Counted from the first letter of the stretch, positions 9,383-19,815 are shown. The stretch is 64,000 nucleotides of DNA from Enterobacter sp. R4-368 (GCF_000410515.1 NC_021500.1:1240001-1304000); one strand, 5' to 3'. Program-made: numbers and translations. The notes: a model not told the origin generated them from the sequence alone.

Positions 9383-10321
9383 TTAGTTGAAGGGTTTTAA
9401 GTCAACTCGCGCCATCATCGCGGCTAACTGGGTACGATCGGTAATACCTACGTTACTCTGACTTACCGCCAGTGCAGCAACAGCGGTGGCCAGGCGTAAT
9501 GTATGTTCACTGGATTCACGCATCAGCAGACCATAAATCAGACCACCGACCATTGAATCCCCTGCGCCAACGGTGCTTACCACTTCCATTGACGGCGGTT
9601 TGGCGATCCATTCGCCCGAAGCGTTAACCCACAGCGCGCCTTCTGCGCCCAGTGAAATCACCACATGGGCAATCCCCTGTTCGCGAAGCGCATGAGCGGC
9701 TTCAATAACGTCCTTCAATTCTGGTAATTTACGGCCCGCCCAGATTTCCAGCTCACGGCGGTTCGGTTTCACCAGCCACGGCGCGGCTTTCAGACCGGCT
9801 ACCAGCGCGTCGCGGCTGCTGTCGAAGATAATGCACGGGCACTGGCTTCGCAGGCGCGTCATCCAGTCCGTAAAGGCATCCGGGCTGACGCCCGACGGCA
9901 GGCTGCCGCTCACGCAAACCATGTCGAACTGACCAAGCCAGGTCAGCGAATCGTTAACAAAGCGTTCCCAGTCAGCCGGGGTGACTTCAAAACCGGAGAA
10001 GTTAAAGTCGGTCACTTCGCCATCTTTTTCCGTCAGCTTCACATTGATGCGGGTACGCCCCTGCACCACCTGGAAACGGTTAGCAATGCCCAGCTCGCTG
10101 AACAGTTGCTGAAAACCGTCCTGGTTATCTTTACCGAGGAAGCCACCCACGGTGACATCAATGCCAAGGTCTTTCAGCACTTTTGCGACGTTGATCCCTT
10201 TACCCGCGGCATGCAGGCCAGTGGTGCGCACAAGGTTAACTTCACCGCGTTCAATTTCCGGGGTGAAACCCACCAGATCATAGGCCGGATTCAGGGTGAT
10301 CGTAGCGACACGTCTGCTCAT
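9383..10321 (-). CDS. fruK: 1-phosphofructokinase
   Basis: A 312-residue PfkB-family kinase converting fructose 1-phosphate to fructose 1,6-bisphosphate. The PfkB N-terminal signature (GLHAAGKGINVAKVLKDLG) and the C-terminal catalytic signature VSTVGAGDSMVGG are both visible. It directly abuts fruB, with fruB's stop at 10322, so translation is probably coupled. Same length as E. coli FruK. Confidence 0.97.
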   Translation of the reverse strand: MSRRVATITLNPAYDLVGFTPEIERGEVNLVRTTGLHAAGKGINVAKVLKDLGIDVTVGGFLGKDNQDGFQQLFSELGIANRFQVVQGRTRINVKLTEKDGEVTDFNFSGFEVTPADWERFVNDSLTWLGQFDMVCVSGSLPSGVSPDAFTDWMTRLRSQCPCIIFDSSRDALVAGLKAAPWLVKPNRRELEIWAGRKLPELKDVIEAAHALREQGIAHVVISLGAEGALWVNASGEWIAKPPSMEVVSTVGAGDSMVGGLIYGLLMRESSEHTLRLATAVAALAVSQSNVGITDRTQLAAMMARVDLKPFN

Positions 10322-11452
10322 TTATGCGCCCTCTCCCAGACCAGCAGCGATGGCTTCGCCAATCGCTTTCAGCGCCTGTTCAGCATCATCACCCTGCGCG
10401 GTGAAACGCAGGCGGTGTCCTTTTTTCACGCCAAGTGCAACAACTTTCATCAGACTACGTCCATTTGCGGGTTTGCCAGTACCGTCAAGGTTGGCGACGG
10501 TAATTTCACTGTTAAATTGTTTGATAGTGTTGACCAGCATGGTGCCTGGACGTGCGTGCAAACCGTGTTCGTTACGCACGACAAACTCCTCGCTCAGCAG
10601 ATCTTCAGCCACCGCATCGTCACTGCTCAGCAACGCCAGCAGCGTGGCGGCGTCGGCATTCAGCAACAGGTTGGCTTTATTGTTAAGCAGCAGATCGCTA
10701 AGACGCTTGAGCACCGCAACAGGCTGTTCGTCGGCCATCGCAACACTGACCAGCAGCGCCGCACGCTCACCTTCCACCTCAAACGGGGTGGCTGCACGGC
10801 TCACCGCTACAGCACTCAGCACGTTGCCTTCAGCACTGTCGTTCAGCCAGATGCCCTGACCCAGGTTCAGCGGTTTCTCGTTAATGGCGCGGGTAACATA
10901 CGCGGCGTCAACCGCACCGGCCTCTTTCAGGCGCGCGGCGTTCAGCGCTTGCAGCGTCGTCAGATCGCTGGCGGCAACATCGAGCGTTAAGGTTTCATTA
11001 TCCAGCTTGAGTGATGCGCTCAGTTTTTCCCCCATCAGCAGTGCGCGCAGCTCTTCAGCAGAGGTGGCGGACTGCAACTGTGCGGCGACAGAATCATCGC
11101 TCAGCACATGTGTCAGCTGACGCAGCAGGCCAAGATGTTCATCGGAGCTGGCGGCAATACCGATGGCGACATACGCCACCTGCCCTTCGCTCCAGAGGAT
11201 GCCCTGCGGGAACTGGAAGACTTTCACACCGGTTTTCAGCACCTGATCGCGCGTGTCGGTGGTGCCGTGTGGAATAGCAATACCATTGCCAAGGTAGGTG
11301 GACGTTTGCCCTTCACGCGCCAGCATGCCATCGACGTAACCGTCGGCGACGTTGCCTGCTGCTGCCAGTGCCGCCGCAATCTGGCGGATAGCGTCTTCTT
11401 TATTGCTGGCCTGCTGGCCTGGATGGATGTCCTGAACGGATAACTGGAACAT
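10322..11452 (-). CDS. fruB: PTS fructose EIIA-FPr (diphosphoryl transfer protein)
   Basis: A 376-residue fusion of an EIIA domain (phospho-His62 in GNGIAIPHG), a middle domain, and a C-terminal HPr-like domain (FPr) with the phospho-His in GLHARPG. It passes phosphate from Enzyme I to FruA. The ATG at 11452 gives [10 protein letters not shown] as in E. coli and follows a GAGAGGG ribosome site; the 19-codon upstream extension would cover a Cra operator. First gene of the operon. Confidence 0.97.
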   Translation of the reverse strand: MFQLSVQDIHPGQQASNKEDAIRQIAAALAAAGNVADGYVDGMLAREGQTSTYLGNGIAIPHGTTDTRDQVLKTGVKVFQFPQGILWSEGQVAYVAIGIAASSDEHLGLLRQLTHVLSDDSVAAQLQSATSAEELRALLMGEKLSASLKLDNETLTLDVAASDLTTLQALNAARLKEAGAVDAAYVTRAINEKPLNLGQGIWLNDSAEGNVLSAVAVSRAATPFEVEGERAALLVSVAMADEQPVAVLKRLSDLLLNNKANLLLNADAATLLALLSSDDAVAEDLLSEEFVVRNEHGLHARPGTMLVNTIKQFNSEITVANLDGTGKPANGRSLMKVVALGVKKGHRLRFTAQGDDAEQALKAIGEAIAAGLGEGA

Positions 11453-11472
11453 GTGACCCTCTCTTGCTGACT

Positions 11473-11484
11473 TGAATCGTTTCA
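11473..11484. promoter_or_regulatory. Cra (FruR) operator, proximal
   Basis: TGAATCGTTTCA, one mismatch from the Cra palindrome TGAAACGTTTCA, lies 21 bp upstream of the fruB start codon. It forms a pair with the distal perfect site, as in the E. coli fru operon. Confidence 0.8.
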
Positions 11485-11522
11485 GCTGGGTTGAGAAATA
11501 GTGCGTCACCGCCGTTGTTCAG

Positions 11523-11552
11523 ACATAACGCGATGACGCTGAAACGTTTCAA
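11523..11552 (-). promoter_or_regulatory. fruBKA promoter with distal Cra operator
   Basis: A perfect Cra palindrome TGAAACGTTTCA occupies 11540-11551. On the minus strand TTGAAA (11552-11547) and TTATGT (11528-11523), 18 nt apart, make a plausible sigma-70 promoter overlapping the operator, so bound Cra would block RNA polymerase. The rest of the 364-bp fruB-setB spacer (11553-11816) holds the setB leader and AT-rich stretches with no other element that can be supported. Confidence 0.75.
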
Positions 11553-11816
11553 TGAGCATTCACTTTTTTTGTTCCGTAAGCAAGAATTCTCTTATTTGGC
11601 GTTGCAGAATTTTGAGGTTCAGCACATTTCGGCCACGCGTAAGGCAAATTTGCTGAAGCAGACTTTCTGTTCAGCAATCCACTTTCAGCTTTCGTCAGCC
11701 TTAATTAAAACCCAGGGAAAAGGTTTGGATTTTTTGTCGCAAATTTTGCTTAGCAGGCTGTGTTTTTTTCATGCAGCGGCGTACACTCCGCGTCTCGCTA
11801 TTGGATCTCATTTAAC

Positions 11817-12998
11817 ATGCAAAATTCTCCCGCCGCTGCCCGTCCCGGCGCGTTTGATTTCACCTCAACGGCATTCCTGATCGTCGCCTTTTTAACGGGG
11901 ATTGCCGGTGCGTTACAAACACCGACGCTGAGCCTGTTTTTAACCAATGAAGTGCACGTTCGCCCGGCAATGGTGGGCTTCTTTTTCACCGGCAGCGCGG
12001 TGATTGGCATTCTGGTGAGCCAGTTTCTTGCCGGACGCTCTGACCGCAAAGGCGATCGCAAGACGCTGATTGTCTTTTGTTGCCTGCTCGGCGTGCTGGC
12101 CTGTGTGCTGTTCGCCTGGAACCGTAACTACTTTATTTTGCTGTTTGTCGGCGTGTTCCTCAGCAGTTTCGGTTCAACAGCGAACCCGCAAATGTTTGCC
12201 CTTGCGCGTGAACATGCGGATCGCACCGGGCGTGAAGCCGTGATGTTCAGCTCGATACTCCGTGCGCAAGTATCCCTGGCGTGGGTGATTGGCCCACCGC
12301 TGGCCTACGCGCTGGCGATGGGCTTTGGTTTTTCCACCATGTATTTGTGCGCGGCGGCAGCCTTTATTGTCTGCGGCGCAATGGTGTGGCTATTCCTGCC
12401 AACCATGCGTAAAGAGCCAAAGCTGAAATCAGCGGTGATGGAAGCACCACGCACGCACCGCCGCGATGCGCTGCTGTTGTTCGTGATTTGTACGCTGATG
12501 TGGGGCACCAACAGCCTTTATATTATTAATATGCCGCTGTTTATTATTGATGAGCTGCATCTGCCGGAAAAACTGGCGGGCGTGATGATGGGCACTGCGG
12601 CCGGGCTGGAAATCCCCACCATGCTGATTGCCGGGTATTACGCAAAGCGCTTCGGCAAACGCTTCCTGATGCGCGTCAGCGCCGTGGCGGGCATCTTCTT
12701 TTATGCCGGAATGCTGACGGTGCATACGCCCGTGGTACTGCTTGCTTTGCAACTGCTGAACGCGATTTATATTGGCATTCTCGCCGGGATTGGCATGCTC
12801 TATTTTCAGGACTTGATGCCTGGCCAGGCGGGTTCAGCCACCACCCTTTATACTAATACCACGCGTGTCGGCTGGATTATCGCCGGTTCGCTGGCTGGCG
12901 TGGTGGCAGAGATCTGGAGTTATCACGCGGTGTTCTGGATTGCGCTGGCGATGACGCTGGTTACGCAGGTGTGCCTGAGCCGGATAAAAGATATTTAA
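11817..12998 (+). CDS. setB: Sugar efflux transporter SetB
   Basis: A 393-residue major-facilitator protein of the SET family, with about 12 hydrophobic helices and the loop-2 signature [12 protein letters not shown] (about 79-90). Family members export lactose, glucose and related sugars; SetB has also been linked to chromosome segregation in E. coli. The ATG at 11817 gives [14 protein letters not shown] and the E. coli length; a start 19 codons earlier lacks similarity. Its 3' end overlaps the convergent yeiW by 4 bp. Confidence 0.93.
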   Translation: MQNSPAAARPGAFDFTSTAFLIVAFLTGIAGALQTPTLSLFLTNEVHVRPAMVGFFFTGSAVIGILVSQFLAGRSDRKGDRKTLIVFCCLLGVLACVLFAWNRNYFILLFVGVFLSSFGSTANPQMFALAREHADRTGREAVMFSSILRAQVSLAWVIGPPLAYALAMGFGFSTMYLCAAAAFIVCGAMVWLFLPTMRKEPKLKSAVMEAPRTHRRDALLLFVICTLMWGTNSLYIINMPLFIIDELHLPEKLAGVMMGTAAGLEIPTMLIAGYYAKRFGKRFLMRVSAVAGIFFYAGMLTVHTPVVLLALQLLNAIYIGILAGIGMLYFQDLMPGQAGSATTLYTNTTRVGWIIAGSLAGVVAEIWSYHAVFWIALAMTLVTQVCLSRIKDI

Positions 12999-13249
12999 GG
13001 CGCGGTTTGTTGCTCAAGATCGAGCAGATAAACCATCGCCTGTTCGCGGTTTGCGCCGCACATGTCGCGGCTCGGTTGCAGACCGGCACACACTTTTGGG
13101 CGCAGCGGCGAGCCGAAGATTTTGCAGCGCTTTTGCGCGTCGAGCTGAACGCAGGGCGTATTAGCGGGCTTCCCGTCAGGCATGCCGGGTATCGGGCTAC
13201 TGATGGACGGGGCGGTACAGCAGGCTCCACAGTCCGGGCGGCATTCCAT
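12995..13249 (-). CDS. yeiW: YkgJ-family zinc/iron-chelating cysteine protein YeiW
   Basis: An 84-residue protein with the cysteine cluster [11 protein letters not shown] at its N-terminus and further cysteines at about 33, 42, 54 and 64, as in the YkgJ (CxxxCxxCC) metal-binding family. Role unknown. Convergent with setB, whose stop it overlaps. K-12 carries the same gene at this place. Confidence 0.85.
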   Translation of the reverse strand: MECRPDCGACCTAPSISSPIPGMPDGKPANTPCVQLDAQKRCKIFGSPLRPKVCAGLQPSRDMCGANREQAMVYLLDLEQQTAP

Positions 13250-13412
13250 AAACGTTCTCTATTATCAGGCGCGCGGGGCTGCGCGTGCAGGGCGCAAGCT
13301 ACCATCTTTTGCCCTCTGAACGCAAAACTCTCCGATTCCACTTGCCTGAAAAGTCCCTCGCGAGTAGTTTGTCGCGATATTTTCGTTATTTTCAATTTAC
13401 AGGACCCTTGCA

Positions 13413-13985
13413 ATGCCAAGAGCGAACGAAATTAAAAAAGGTATGGTGCTGAATTACAACGGCAAACTGCTGATTGTGAAAGATATTGACATTCAGTCAC
13501 CGAGCGCCCGTGGCGCAGCAACGCTCTACAAAATGCGTTTTTCCGATGTCCGTACCGGGCTGAAAGTGGAAGAGCGTTTTAAAGGCGATGATATTCTTGA
13601 TACCGTGACCCTGAACCGTCGTTTTGTCGACTTCTCTTATGTTGACGGCAATGAATACGTGTTTATGGATAAAGAAGATTACACGCCGTACACCTTCAAT
13701 AAAGAGCAGATTGAAGAAGAGCTGCTGTTTATTCCGGAAGGCGGTATGCCGGATATGCAGGTTCTGCTGTGGGATGGCCAGTTGCTGGCGCTCGAACTGC
13801 CGCAGACGGTGGATCTGGAAATTGTGGAAACCGCACCAGGTATCAAAGGTGCTTCCGCCAGCTCACGCACTAAACCGGCCACCCTGACCACCGGTCTGGT
13901 TGTCCAGGTGCCGGAATACCTGACCACCGGCGAGAAAATCCGTATTCATATCGAAGAGCGCCGCTATATGGGCCGCGCCGACTGA
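13413..13985 (+). CDS. yeiP: Elongation factor P-like protein (EfpL/YeiP)
   Basis: A 190-residue EF-P paralogue with a KOW-like domain 1 ([27 protein letters not shown]) and two OB-fold domains ending RRYMGRAD. Where EF-P carries the modified lysine, EfpL has an extended loop ([14 protein letters not shown], about 29-42), visible here. EfpL relieves ribosome stalling at proline-rich and other motifs. An ACAGGACCC ribosome site precedes the ATG. Same length as E. coli YeiP. Confidence 0.93.
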   Translation: MPRANEIKKGMVLNYNGKLLIVKDIDIQSPSARGAATLYKMRFSDVRTGLKVEERFKGDDILDTVTLNRRFVDFSYVDGNEYVFMDKEDYTPYTFNKEQIEEELLFIPEGGMPDMQVLLWDGQLLALELPQTVDLEIVETAPGIKGASASSRTKPATLTTGLVVQVPEYLTTGEKIRIHIEERRYMGRAD

Positions 13986-14000
13986 TAAGCGTGATGCATG

Positions 14001-14031
14001 AAAAAAGCCACTTCATTGAAGTGGCTTTTTA
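14001..14031. terminator. Bidirectional terminator between yeiP and uxuA
   Basis: GCCACTTC-ATT-GAAGTGGC (14007-14025) is flanked by A6 on the left and T5 on the right, ideal for both converging genes. Confidence 0.9.
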
Positions 14032-14051
14032 TTTTCCGACGGTAAACCGGC

Positions 14052-15242
14052 TTACAGCAGATCGCGGAACAGCGTTTTCTTCAGCGCCAGCTCAACGCCG
14101 CGCACTTCCGCCATCCCTTTCAGTCGACCAATCGCCGAGTAACCAGGGTTGGTTTTCTTACGCAGATCGTCAAGCATTTGATGGCCATGATCCGGGCGGA
14201 ACGGGATCGGGCGCAAATCACCGGCTTTCTTGCGGCGCTGCTCTTCGGTAAGAATGGCGGCAACCACCGACACCATATCCACATCACCCTGCAAATGCGC
14301 GGCCTCATGGAACGTTTTTGGGTTATCTTCGCGGCAGGTTGAACGCAGGTGCGTAAAGTGAATGCGATCGCCAAACGTCTCGATCATCCGCACTAAGTCG
14401 TTATCCGCACGCACACCGTATGAACCTGTGCACATCGTGAAACCGTTATTGATGCTGTCTACCGCTTCTTTCAGCCACTGCATATCTTCAATAGTAGAAA
14501 CGATACGCGGCAGGCCGAGGATCGGGCGCGGCGGATCGTCCGGGTGAACCGCCATACGTACGCCCACTTCCTGCGCAACCGGCACGATAGCGCGCAGGAA
14601 ATAGGCCATATTTTCACGCAACTGTGCTTTGTCGATGCCGTCATATTCGGCAAGGCGTGCATGGAACTGTTCCAGAGTATACCCCTCTTCAGCGCCCGGC
14701 AGACCAGCAATGATATTGCGCGTCAGCTTTTCCACTTCCGCTTCAGTCATGGCGTTGAAGTAAGCCTGCGCCTGACGCTGCTCTTCTTCGCTGTAATCAG
14801 CTTCGGCGCCTTTGCGCTTCAGAATATGCAGCTCGAACGCGGCAAAAGCAATCTGGTCAAAACGCAGCGCTTTGGAGCCATCCGGCAGTTCATATTCCAG
14901 ATCGGTACGCGTCCAGTCGAGGATTGGCATAAAGTTGTAGCACACGGTATCAATACCGCAGGCTGCCAGGTTGCGGATACTCTGCTGATAGTTGGCAATC
15001 CAGGTATCGTACTGCCCGGTGTGAGTTTTAATATCCTCATGCACCGGAATACTTTCGACCACCGACCAGACCAGCCCTTTTTCTGCCAGCAGCGCCTGAC
15101 GCGCTTTTATCTCGTCTACCGGCCAGACCTGGCCGTTCGGGATATGGTGCAGTGCGGTCACGACGCCCGTCGCGCCTGCCTGACGCACATCATCAAGCGA
15201 CACCGGATCGTTCGGTCCATACCAACGCCAGGTTTGTTCCAT
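14052..15242 (-). CDS. uxuA: Mannonate dehydratase
   Basis: A 396-residue UxuA-family enzyme that dehydrates D-mannonate to 2-keto-3-deoxygluconate in hexuronate breakdown. Conserved TIM-barrel segments include [14 protein letters not shown] at the start, AVHPDDPP (about 226-233) and the metal-region stretch [11 protein letters not shown]. The ATG at 15242 matches the family; a 12-codon upstream extension does not. In K-12 uxuA lies elsewhere with uxuB; here it is divergent from yeiQ, an UxuB-type oxidoreductase, which supports a working pair. Confidence 0.94.
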   Translation of the reverse strand: MEQTWRWYGPNDPVSLDDVRQAGATGVVTALHHIPNGQVWPVDEIKARQALLAEKGLVWSVVESIPVHEDIKTHTGQYDTWIANYQQSIRNLAACGIDTVCYNFMPILDWTRTDLEYELPDGSKALRFDQIAFAAFELHILKRKGAEADYSEEEQRQAQAYFNAMTEAEVEKLTRNIIAGLPGAEEGYTLEQFHARLAEYDGIDKAQLRENMAYFLRAIVPVAQEVGVRMAVHPDDPPRPILGLPRIVSTIEDMQWLKEAVDSINNGFTMCTGSYGVRADNDLVRMIETFGDRIHFTHLRSTCREDNPKTFHEAAHLQGDVDMVSVVAAILTEEQRRKKAGDLRPIPFRPDHGHQMLDDLRKKTNPGYSAIGRLKGMAEVRGVELALKKTLFRDLL

Positions 15243-15261
15243 TGCCTTACCCTCTACAAAG

Positions 15262-15384
15262 TTGTTATACCAATACACACAAACATATGACGACTACCAT
15301 ACATGCTTAATTGCAGCGGTCAAATCCTCCCACAGCAATGATTGATCCAGCTCACATTCTCCGGATAATTACGGCATACCAATT
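15262..15384. promoter_or_regulatory. ExuR/UxuR-like operators in the uxuA-yeiQ spacer
   Basis: The known ExuR/UxuR box is centred on TTGGTATACCAA. TTGTTATACCAA (15262-15273) has one mismatch; ACGGCATACCAATT (15371-15384) keeps one perfect half-site. They lie near each of the two divergent genes in the 206-bp spacer, so joint control by hexuronate-responsive repressors is likely. Confidence 0.6.
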
Positions 15385-15448
15385 CTTTTTGCTGTCATAT
15401 AACTTTACACTGCACATTGTTAATTATTGGTTAATCAGGTGTATATAG

Positions 15449-16915
15449 ATGAAGACAATCGCCTCCGTAACGCTGCCCGCCAGCGTGCAGCAACCCCAGT
15501 ATGACCGCACACAACTGCGCTCGCGAATTGTGCACTTTGGTTTTGGCGCATTTCATCGCGCGCATCAGGCGCTGCTGACCAACCGGGTGCTGAACGCGCA
15601 AGGTGGCGATTGGGGGATCTGTGAAATCAGCCTGTTCAGCGGCGATGTGCTCATGTCCCAGTTACGCGAGCAGGATCATTTATACACCGTGCTGGAAAAA
15701 GGGGCGGAGGGGAACCAGCCGATAATCATTGGTGCGGTGAACGAATGTCTGAACGCGAAACTTGATTCTCTGCCCGCCATCATTGAAAAATTTTGCGAAC
15801 CGCAAGTGGCGATTGTTTCCCTGACGATTACCGAAAAAGGCTATTGCATCGATCCTGCCAGCGGCAAACTGGATCTGCAGCAGCCGCGCATCGCACACGA
15901 TCTCCAGCATCCGGGCGAACCGCATTCAGCGCCAGGGATTCTGGTTGAAGCACTCTCCCGTCGCCGTGAACGCGGGCTGCCGCCCTTTACCGTGCTCTCC
16001 TGCGATAATATTCCCGATAATGGTCATATTGTTAAAAATGCCGTACTCGGAATGGCGCAAACCCGCTCACCGGAACTGGCGCAGTGGATAGAGGAGAATG
16101 TGAGCTTTCCGGCCACCATGGTGGATCGCATTGTTCCGGCGGCAACAGATGAATCACTGGCGGAAATTGGCGAAGCGCTGGGCATATTTGATCCGTGCGC
16201 CATCAGTTGTGAGCCGTTCATTCAGTGGGTAATTGAGGATAATTTCGTCGCCGGACGTCCCGAATGGGAAGTGGCCGGCGTACAACTGGTTCAGGATGTA
16301 CAGCCGTGGGAGCAGATGAAGTTACGCATGCTCAATGGCAGCCACTCTTTTCTGGCCTATCTCGGCTACCTGGCAGGCTTCGCGCATATTAATGATTGCA
16401 TGCAGGATGACGTCTTCCGCACGGCAGTGCGCCGCCTGATGCTCCAGGAACAAGCCTCGACGCTGCGCATTACCGGTGTTGATCTCCCCGCTTATGCCGA
16501 TAGTCTGATCGACCGTTTTTCTAACCCGGCACTAAAGCACCGTACCTGGCAAATCGCCATGGATGGCAGCCAGAAGCTGCCGCAGCGTATGCTGGATGGT
16601 GTTCGGGTACATTTGCAACGCGAAACGCCGTGGCCGCTGTTAGCGCTGGGCATTGCGGGCTGGATGCGCTATGTCAGCGGCGTGGATGACGCCGGTAACA
16701 GCATTGATATTCGCGATCCGCTGGCGGATAAAATTCACGCGATTGTTGAAACCAGCAGCGTCGATGAACGCGTAACGGCCCTGCTGACACTGAAAGAGAT
16801 TTTCGGTAGCGACCTGCCGCACAACCCGACGTTTGTTAATGCCATTAATCACGCATGGCAGATGCTCACCACCGAAGGTGCGCATGCAGCGGTGAAGCGC
16901 GCACTCGATAATTAA
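15449..16915 (+). CDS. yeiQ: Mannitol dehydrogenase-family oxidoreductase YeiQ (fructuronate reductase-like)
   Basis: A 488-residue NAD-dependent polyol/hexuronate dehydrogenase, paralogous to UxuB and MtlD. It shows the dinucleotide-binding start RIVHFGFGAFHRAHQA (about 26-41) and the catalytic-domain signature MKLRMLNGSHSFLAYLG (about 290-306), whose Lys and Asn/His are active-site residues. Its length and sequence fit E. coli YeiQ better than UxuB. Next to uxuA it most likely reduces fructuronate to mannonate, feeding the dehydratase; this is inference from context. Confidence 0.9.
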   Translation: MKTIASVTLPASVQQPQYDRTQLRSRIVHFGFGAFHRAHQALLTNRVLNAQGGDWGICEISLFSGDVLMSQLREQDHLYTVLEKGAEGNQPIIIGAVNECLNAKLDSLPAIIEKFCEPQVAIVSLTITEKGYCIDPASGKLDLQQPRIAHDLQHPGEPHSAPGILVEALSRRRERGLPPFTVLSCDNIPDNGHIVKNAVLGMAQTRSPELAQWIEENVSFPATMVDRIVPAATDESLAEIGEALGIFDPCAISCEPFIQWVIEDNFVAGRPEWEVAGVQLVQDVQPWEQMKLRMLNGSHSFLAYLGYLAGFAHINDCMQDDVFRTAVRRLMLQEQASTLRITGVDLPAYADSLIDRFSNPALKHRTWQIAMDGSQKLPQRMLDGVRVHLQRETPWPLLALGIAGWMRYVSGVDDAGNSIDIRDPLADKIHAIVETSSVDERVTALLTLKEIFGSDLPHNPTFVNAINHAWQMLTTEGAHAAVKRALDN

Positions 16916-16932
16916 CAATTTCTGCTACTTAA

Positions 16933-16975
16933 GCGGACGGTTAGTGCTTTTACGCCGTCCGCGCCCTTCTCTTTT
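16933..16975 (+). terminator. Probable terminator after yeiQ
   Basis: An 8-bp stem GCGGACGG / CCGTCCGC (16933-16940, 16954-16961) with a 13-nt loop is followed by a pyrimidine-rich tract ending TTCTCTTTT. Confidence 0.55.
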
Positions 16976-17035
16976 CGCACTTTTTTCGCCAGGATCGTCA
17001 GTCACCCTTACATTTCGTTGACGCCTGGAGCACTT

Positions 17036-18016
17036 GTGACCAAAACCAACCTCATCACCGGCTTTCTCGGAAGCGGTAAAACCACGTCGATTTTGCATTT
17101 GCTGGCCAATAAAGACCCGCAGGAAAAATGGGCCGTGCTGGTGAATGAATTTGGTGAAGTCGGCATTGATGGCGCGCTGCTGGCTGACAGCGGTGCGCTG
17201 CTTAAAGAGATCCCGGGCGGCTGTATGTGCTGCGTGAATGGCCTGCCGATGCAGGTGGGTCTCAATACATTGCTGCGCCAGGGGAAACCTGACCGCTTGT
17301 TGATTGAACCGACAGGCCTGGGCCACCCAAAACAGATCCTCGATATGCTCACCGCACCGGTGTATGAGCCATGGATAGACCTGCGCGCAACGCTCTGCTT
17401 GCTCGATCCCCGCCAGTTACTGGATGAAAAAGCACTCACCAACGAAAACTTTCGCGACCAGTTAGCGGCGGCGGATGTCGTTGTCGCCAATAAACAGGAT
17501 CGCGCCACACCGCAGAGCCAGCAGGCGCTGGAGACATGGTGGGCCGAGTTTGGTGGCGATCGCTTACAGGTAAGCGCGACCCGGGGCGCTATCGACGGCG
17601 CACTGCTTGATCTTCCTCGCCGTAACCTGCGTGAGCTGCCTTCAAGTGCCGCGCATAACCATGCTCACGACGAGAAGAAAGGTCTCGCGGCATTAAGTTT
17701 ACCGGCACACCAGCGCTGGCGTCGCAGCCTTAACAGCGGCCAGGGCCATCACGCCTGCGGCTGGATTTTTGATGAAGAGACGGTATTTGACACTATCGGT
17801 TTGCTGGAGTGGGCGCGGCTTGCGCCGGTCGAGCGGGTGAAAGGGGTGATGCGCATTCCGGAAGGATTGCTGCGCGTTAACCGCCAGGGGCAGGATCTGC
17901 ATATCGAAACGCAAAACGTCGCGCCGCCGGACAGCCGTATCGAGCTTATTACCGCCTCGGAGGCAGACTGGAACACACTGCAGTCCGCCTTGTTGAAGCT
18001 TCGTTTAAGTGAGTAA
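17036..18016 (+). CDS. yeiR: G3E-family zinc-binding GTPase YeiR
   Basis: A 326-residue COG0523 GTPase. Motifs: Walker A GFLGSGKTT (about 8-16), the metal-binding GGCMCC (about 63-68), and NKQD as the guanine-specificity motif. E. coli YeiR binds zinc and hydrolyses GTP and is thought to act in zinc allocation. I chose the GTG at 17036, with GGAG 5 nt upstream and a match to the family start; the TTG at 17018 adds six residues and has no better ribosome site. Precedes lpxT by 40 bp on the same strand. Confidence 0.92.
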   Translation: MTKTNLITGFLGSGKTTSILHLLANKDPQEKWAVLVNEFGEVGIDGALLADSGALLKEIPGGCMCCVNGLPMQVGLNTLLRQGKPDRLLIEPTGLGHPKQILDMLTAPVYEPWIDLRATLCLLDPRQLLDEKALTNENFRDQLAAADVVVANKQDRATPQSQQALETWWAEFGGDRLQVSATRGAIDGALLDLPRRNLRELPSSAAHNHAHDEKKGLAALSLPAHQRWRRSLNSGQGHHACGWIFDEETVFDTIGLLEWARLAPVERVKGVMRIPEGLLRVNRQGQDLHIETQNVAPPDSRIELITASEADWNTLQSALLKLRLSE

Positions 18017-18056
18017 CACTAACGTTGCCGCCGTGTTAATTGAAGACAGACTCGTT

Positions 18057-18758
18057 ATGAAAACTCGTTTACCGTTAATTTTACTGTTGAACGCCGCAGG
18101 ACTGGCGCTATTTATTTCCTGGTACTTACCCGCTAACCACGGTTTTTGGTTTCCGCTGGACGCCGCAATGTTCCATTTTTTCAACCAGGGTCTGGTGGAA
18201 AACCGCGCTTATTTGTGGCTAGTGGCGCTAACCAATAACCGCGCTTTTGACGCCTGCTCGCTGGTGGCGATGGGCTGTTTAATGCTCTCTTTCTGGGTAA
18301 AAGAGGATGCGAGTGGACGACGCCGTATCCTGATGATTGGCCTGACGATGCTGCTGATAGCCGTGGTGATCAATCAACTGGCGCAACATCTGATGCCCGT
18401 CAAACGCGCCAGCCCGTCGCTGTTCTTTACCGATATTCACCGGGTTAGCGATTTGCTCGACTTCCCCACCAAAGATGCCTCGAAAGACAGTTTCCCTGGC
18501 GATCACGGCATGATGCTACTTATTTTCGCTGGCGTAATGTGGCGATATTTTGGCCGAAAAGCGTTTGGTTTTGCCCTTATTATTTTTGTGGTTTTCGCCT
18601 TCCCGCGCGTGATGATTGGCGCACACTGGTTTACTGATATTGCAGTCGGTTCTCTCTCGGCTGTTTTTATCGGTCTGCCGTGGTGTTTGCTAACACCCCT
18701 TAGCGATAAAATTATTTCTGCCTTTGATCATTTTCTGCCCGGAAATAACAAAATTTAA
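18057..18758 (+). CDS. lpxT: Lipid A 1-diphosphate synthase LpxT (YeiU)
   Basis: A 233-residue PAP2-type inner-membrane enzyme that transfers phosphate from undecaprenyl pyrophosphate to lipid A in the periplasm. The three phosphatase motifs are visible: PVKRASPS, SFPGDHGMM and RVMIGAHWFTDI, among about six helices. The ATG at 18057 (MKTRLPLILL) agrees with the E. coli N-terminus; a start at 18009 would overlap yeiR by 8 bp and add 16 residues of no similarity. It is regulated post-translationally by PmrR in relatives, which is not visible here. Confidence 0.92.
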   Translation: MKTRLPLILLLNAAGLALFISWYLPANHGFWFPLDAAMFHFFNQGLVENRAYLWLVALTNNRAFDACSLVAMGCLMLSFWVKEDASGRRRILMIGLTMLLIAVVINQLAQHLMPVKRASPSLFFTDIHRVSDLLDFPTKDASKDSFPGDHGMMLLIFAGVMWRYFGRKAFGFALIIFVVFAFPRVMIGAHWFTDIAVGSLSAVFIGLPWCLLTPLSDKIISAFDHFLPGNNKI

Positions 18759-19181
18759 ACAACTTCCGATTATCAATAACGCGCATTCATCAGGGATCGT
18801 TTTCGATCCCTGATGCGTAATCCCGGCTTTTTCCTAATTTTGTCATTTTTTCGTCACGGCAATCTGCCTATAAAAGAGCAATTTGCACGTTATTTAAGCC
18901 AAATTGGTTATTTTTTATTCAATCCTGAGAATTCACTTTCTGTATCATAATTTCTTATAAAAAATTAAAGAAAACCGCTCGCCATGCCGAAGATGTTCAG
19001 GTAACCTCGGTTCGTCTTGTCGCAAAGAGTGCTCTTATTCTCATTGCGCGTAAATTTGTGCGTTCTTCCACAAAATTACGTCAGAGCATTTGTCTCGATG
19101 CATTCAGATAATTAATCTCGCTGCGTTGGCATTTTTTATAACGATATTTATCGTTAAGGACTTCAAGGGAAAATAAGCAAC
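18759..19181 (+). other. 423-bp gene-free spacer lpxT-mepS
   Basis: It holds a 12-bp perfect hairpin (18788-18799 with 18804-18815, TTTT loop) shortly after lpxT, probably its terminator although no T-run follows directly. The rest is AT-rich and should contain the mepS promoter and a long leader. No ORF or known RNA could be recognised. Confidence 0.5.
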
Positions 19182-19745
19182 ATGGTCAAATCTCAGCCGA
19201 TTTTGAGATATATCGTGCGGGCGATACCCGCGATTGCAGTAGCGGTTCTGCTTTCAGCTTGTTCTACAAATACCGCAAAGAACGTGCATTCTGAGACGCT
19301 TGATGTGGGCGAAGACAACTCTTCACTGCAAGCCTCTCAGGATGAATTTGAAAATATGGTTCGTAATCTGGACGTAAAAGGCCGCATTATGGATCAGTAT
19401 GCTGACTGGAAAGGCGTTCGCTACCGTTTGGGCGGCGACACCAAAAAAGGCATCGATTGTTCCGGTTTTGTGCAGCGCACTTTCCGTGAACAGTTTGGTT
19501 TAGAACTGCCGCGTTCCACCTGGGAACAGCAGGAAACAGGCAAGTCCATCTCGCGCACCAGTTTGCGCACAGGCGACTTAGTTCTGTTCCGCGCGGGTTC
19601 TACCGGCCGACACGTTGGCATTTATATTGGTAATAACCAGTTTGTTCATGCCTCCACCAGCAACGGTGTCATGATTTCAAGCATGGATGAGCCGTACTGG
19701 AAGAAGCGCTATAACGAAGCGCGACGCATCCTGACACGCAGCTAA
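19182..19745 (+). CDS. mepS: Murein DD-endopeptidase MepS (Spr)
   Basis: A 187-residue outer-membrane lipoprotein of the NlpC/P60 family that cuts D-Ala-mDAP crosslinks to permit cell-wall expansion. Signal peptide with lipobox LLSAC (lipidated Cys27); catalytic Cys93 in GIDCSGFV, His144 in GRHVGIYIG and His156 in FVHAST. One residue shorter than E. coli MepS. It is degraded by NlpI-Prc in E. coli. Followed by a strong terminator. Confidence 0.96.
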   Translation: MVKSQPILRYIVRAIPAIAVAVLLSACSTNTAKNVHSETLDVGEDNSSLQASQDEFENMVRNLDVKGRIMDQYADWKGVRYRLGGDTKKGIDCSGFVQRTFREQFGLELPRSTWEQQETGKSISRTSLRTGDLVLFRAGSTGRHVGIYIGNNQFVHASTSNGVMISSMDEPYWKKRYNEARRILTRS

Positions 19746-19783
19746 TCGCTTAATGCCGGTTTTCCCTTGGCTGGCGTTAAGTA

Positions 19784-19815
19784 TAAAAAAACACTGCTCC
19801 GGCAGTGTTTTTTTA
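19784..19815 (+). terminator. mepS terminator
   Basis: AACACTGC-TCCG-GCAGTGTT (stem within 19790-19809) with seven A before and seven T after. Likely bidirectional in form. Confidence 0.9.

Noticed and set aside
17018..17035. TTG start for yeiR
   Set aside because: The GTG at 17036 has a GGAG ribosome site at 5 nt and fits the family start.
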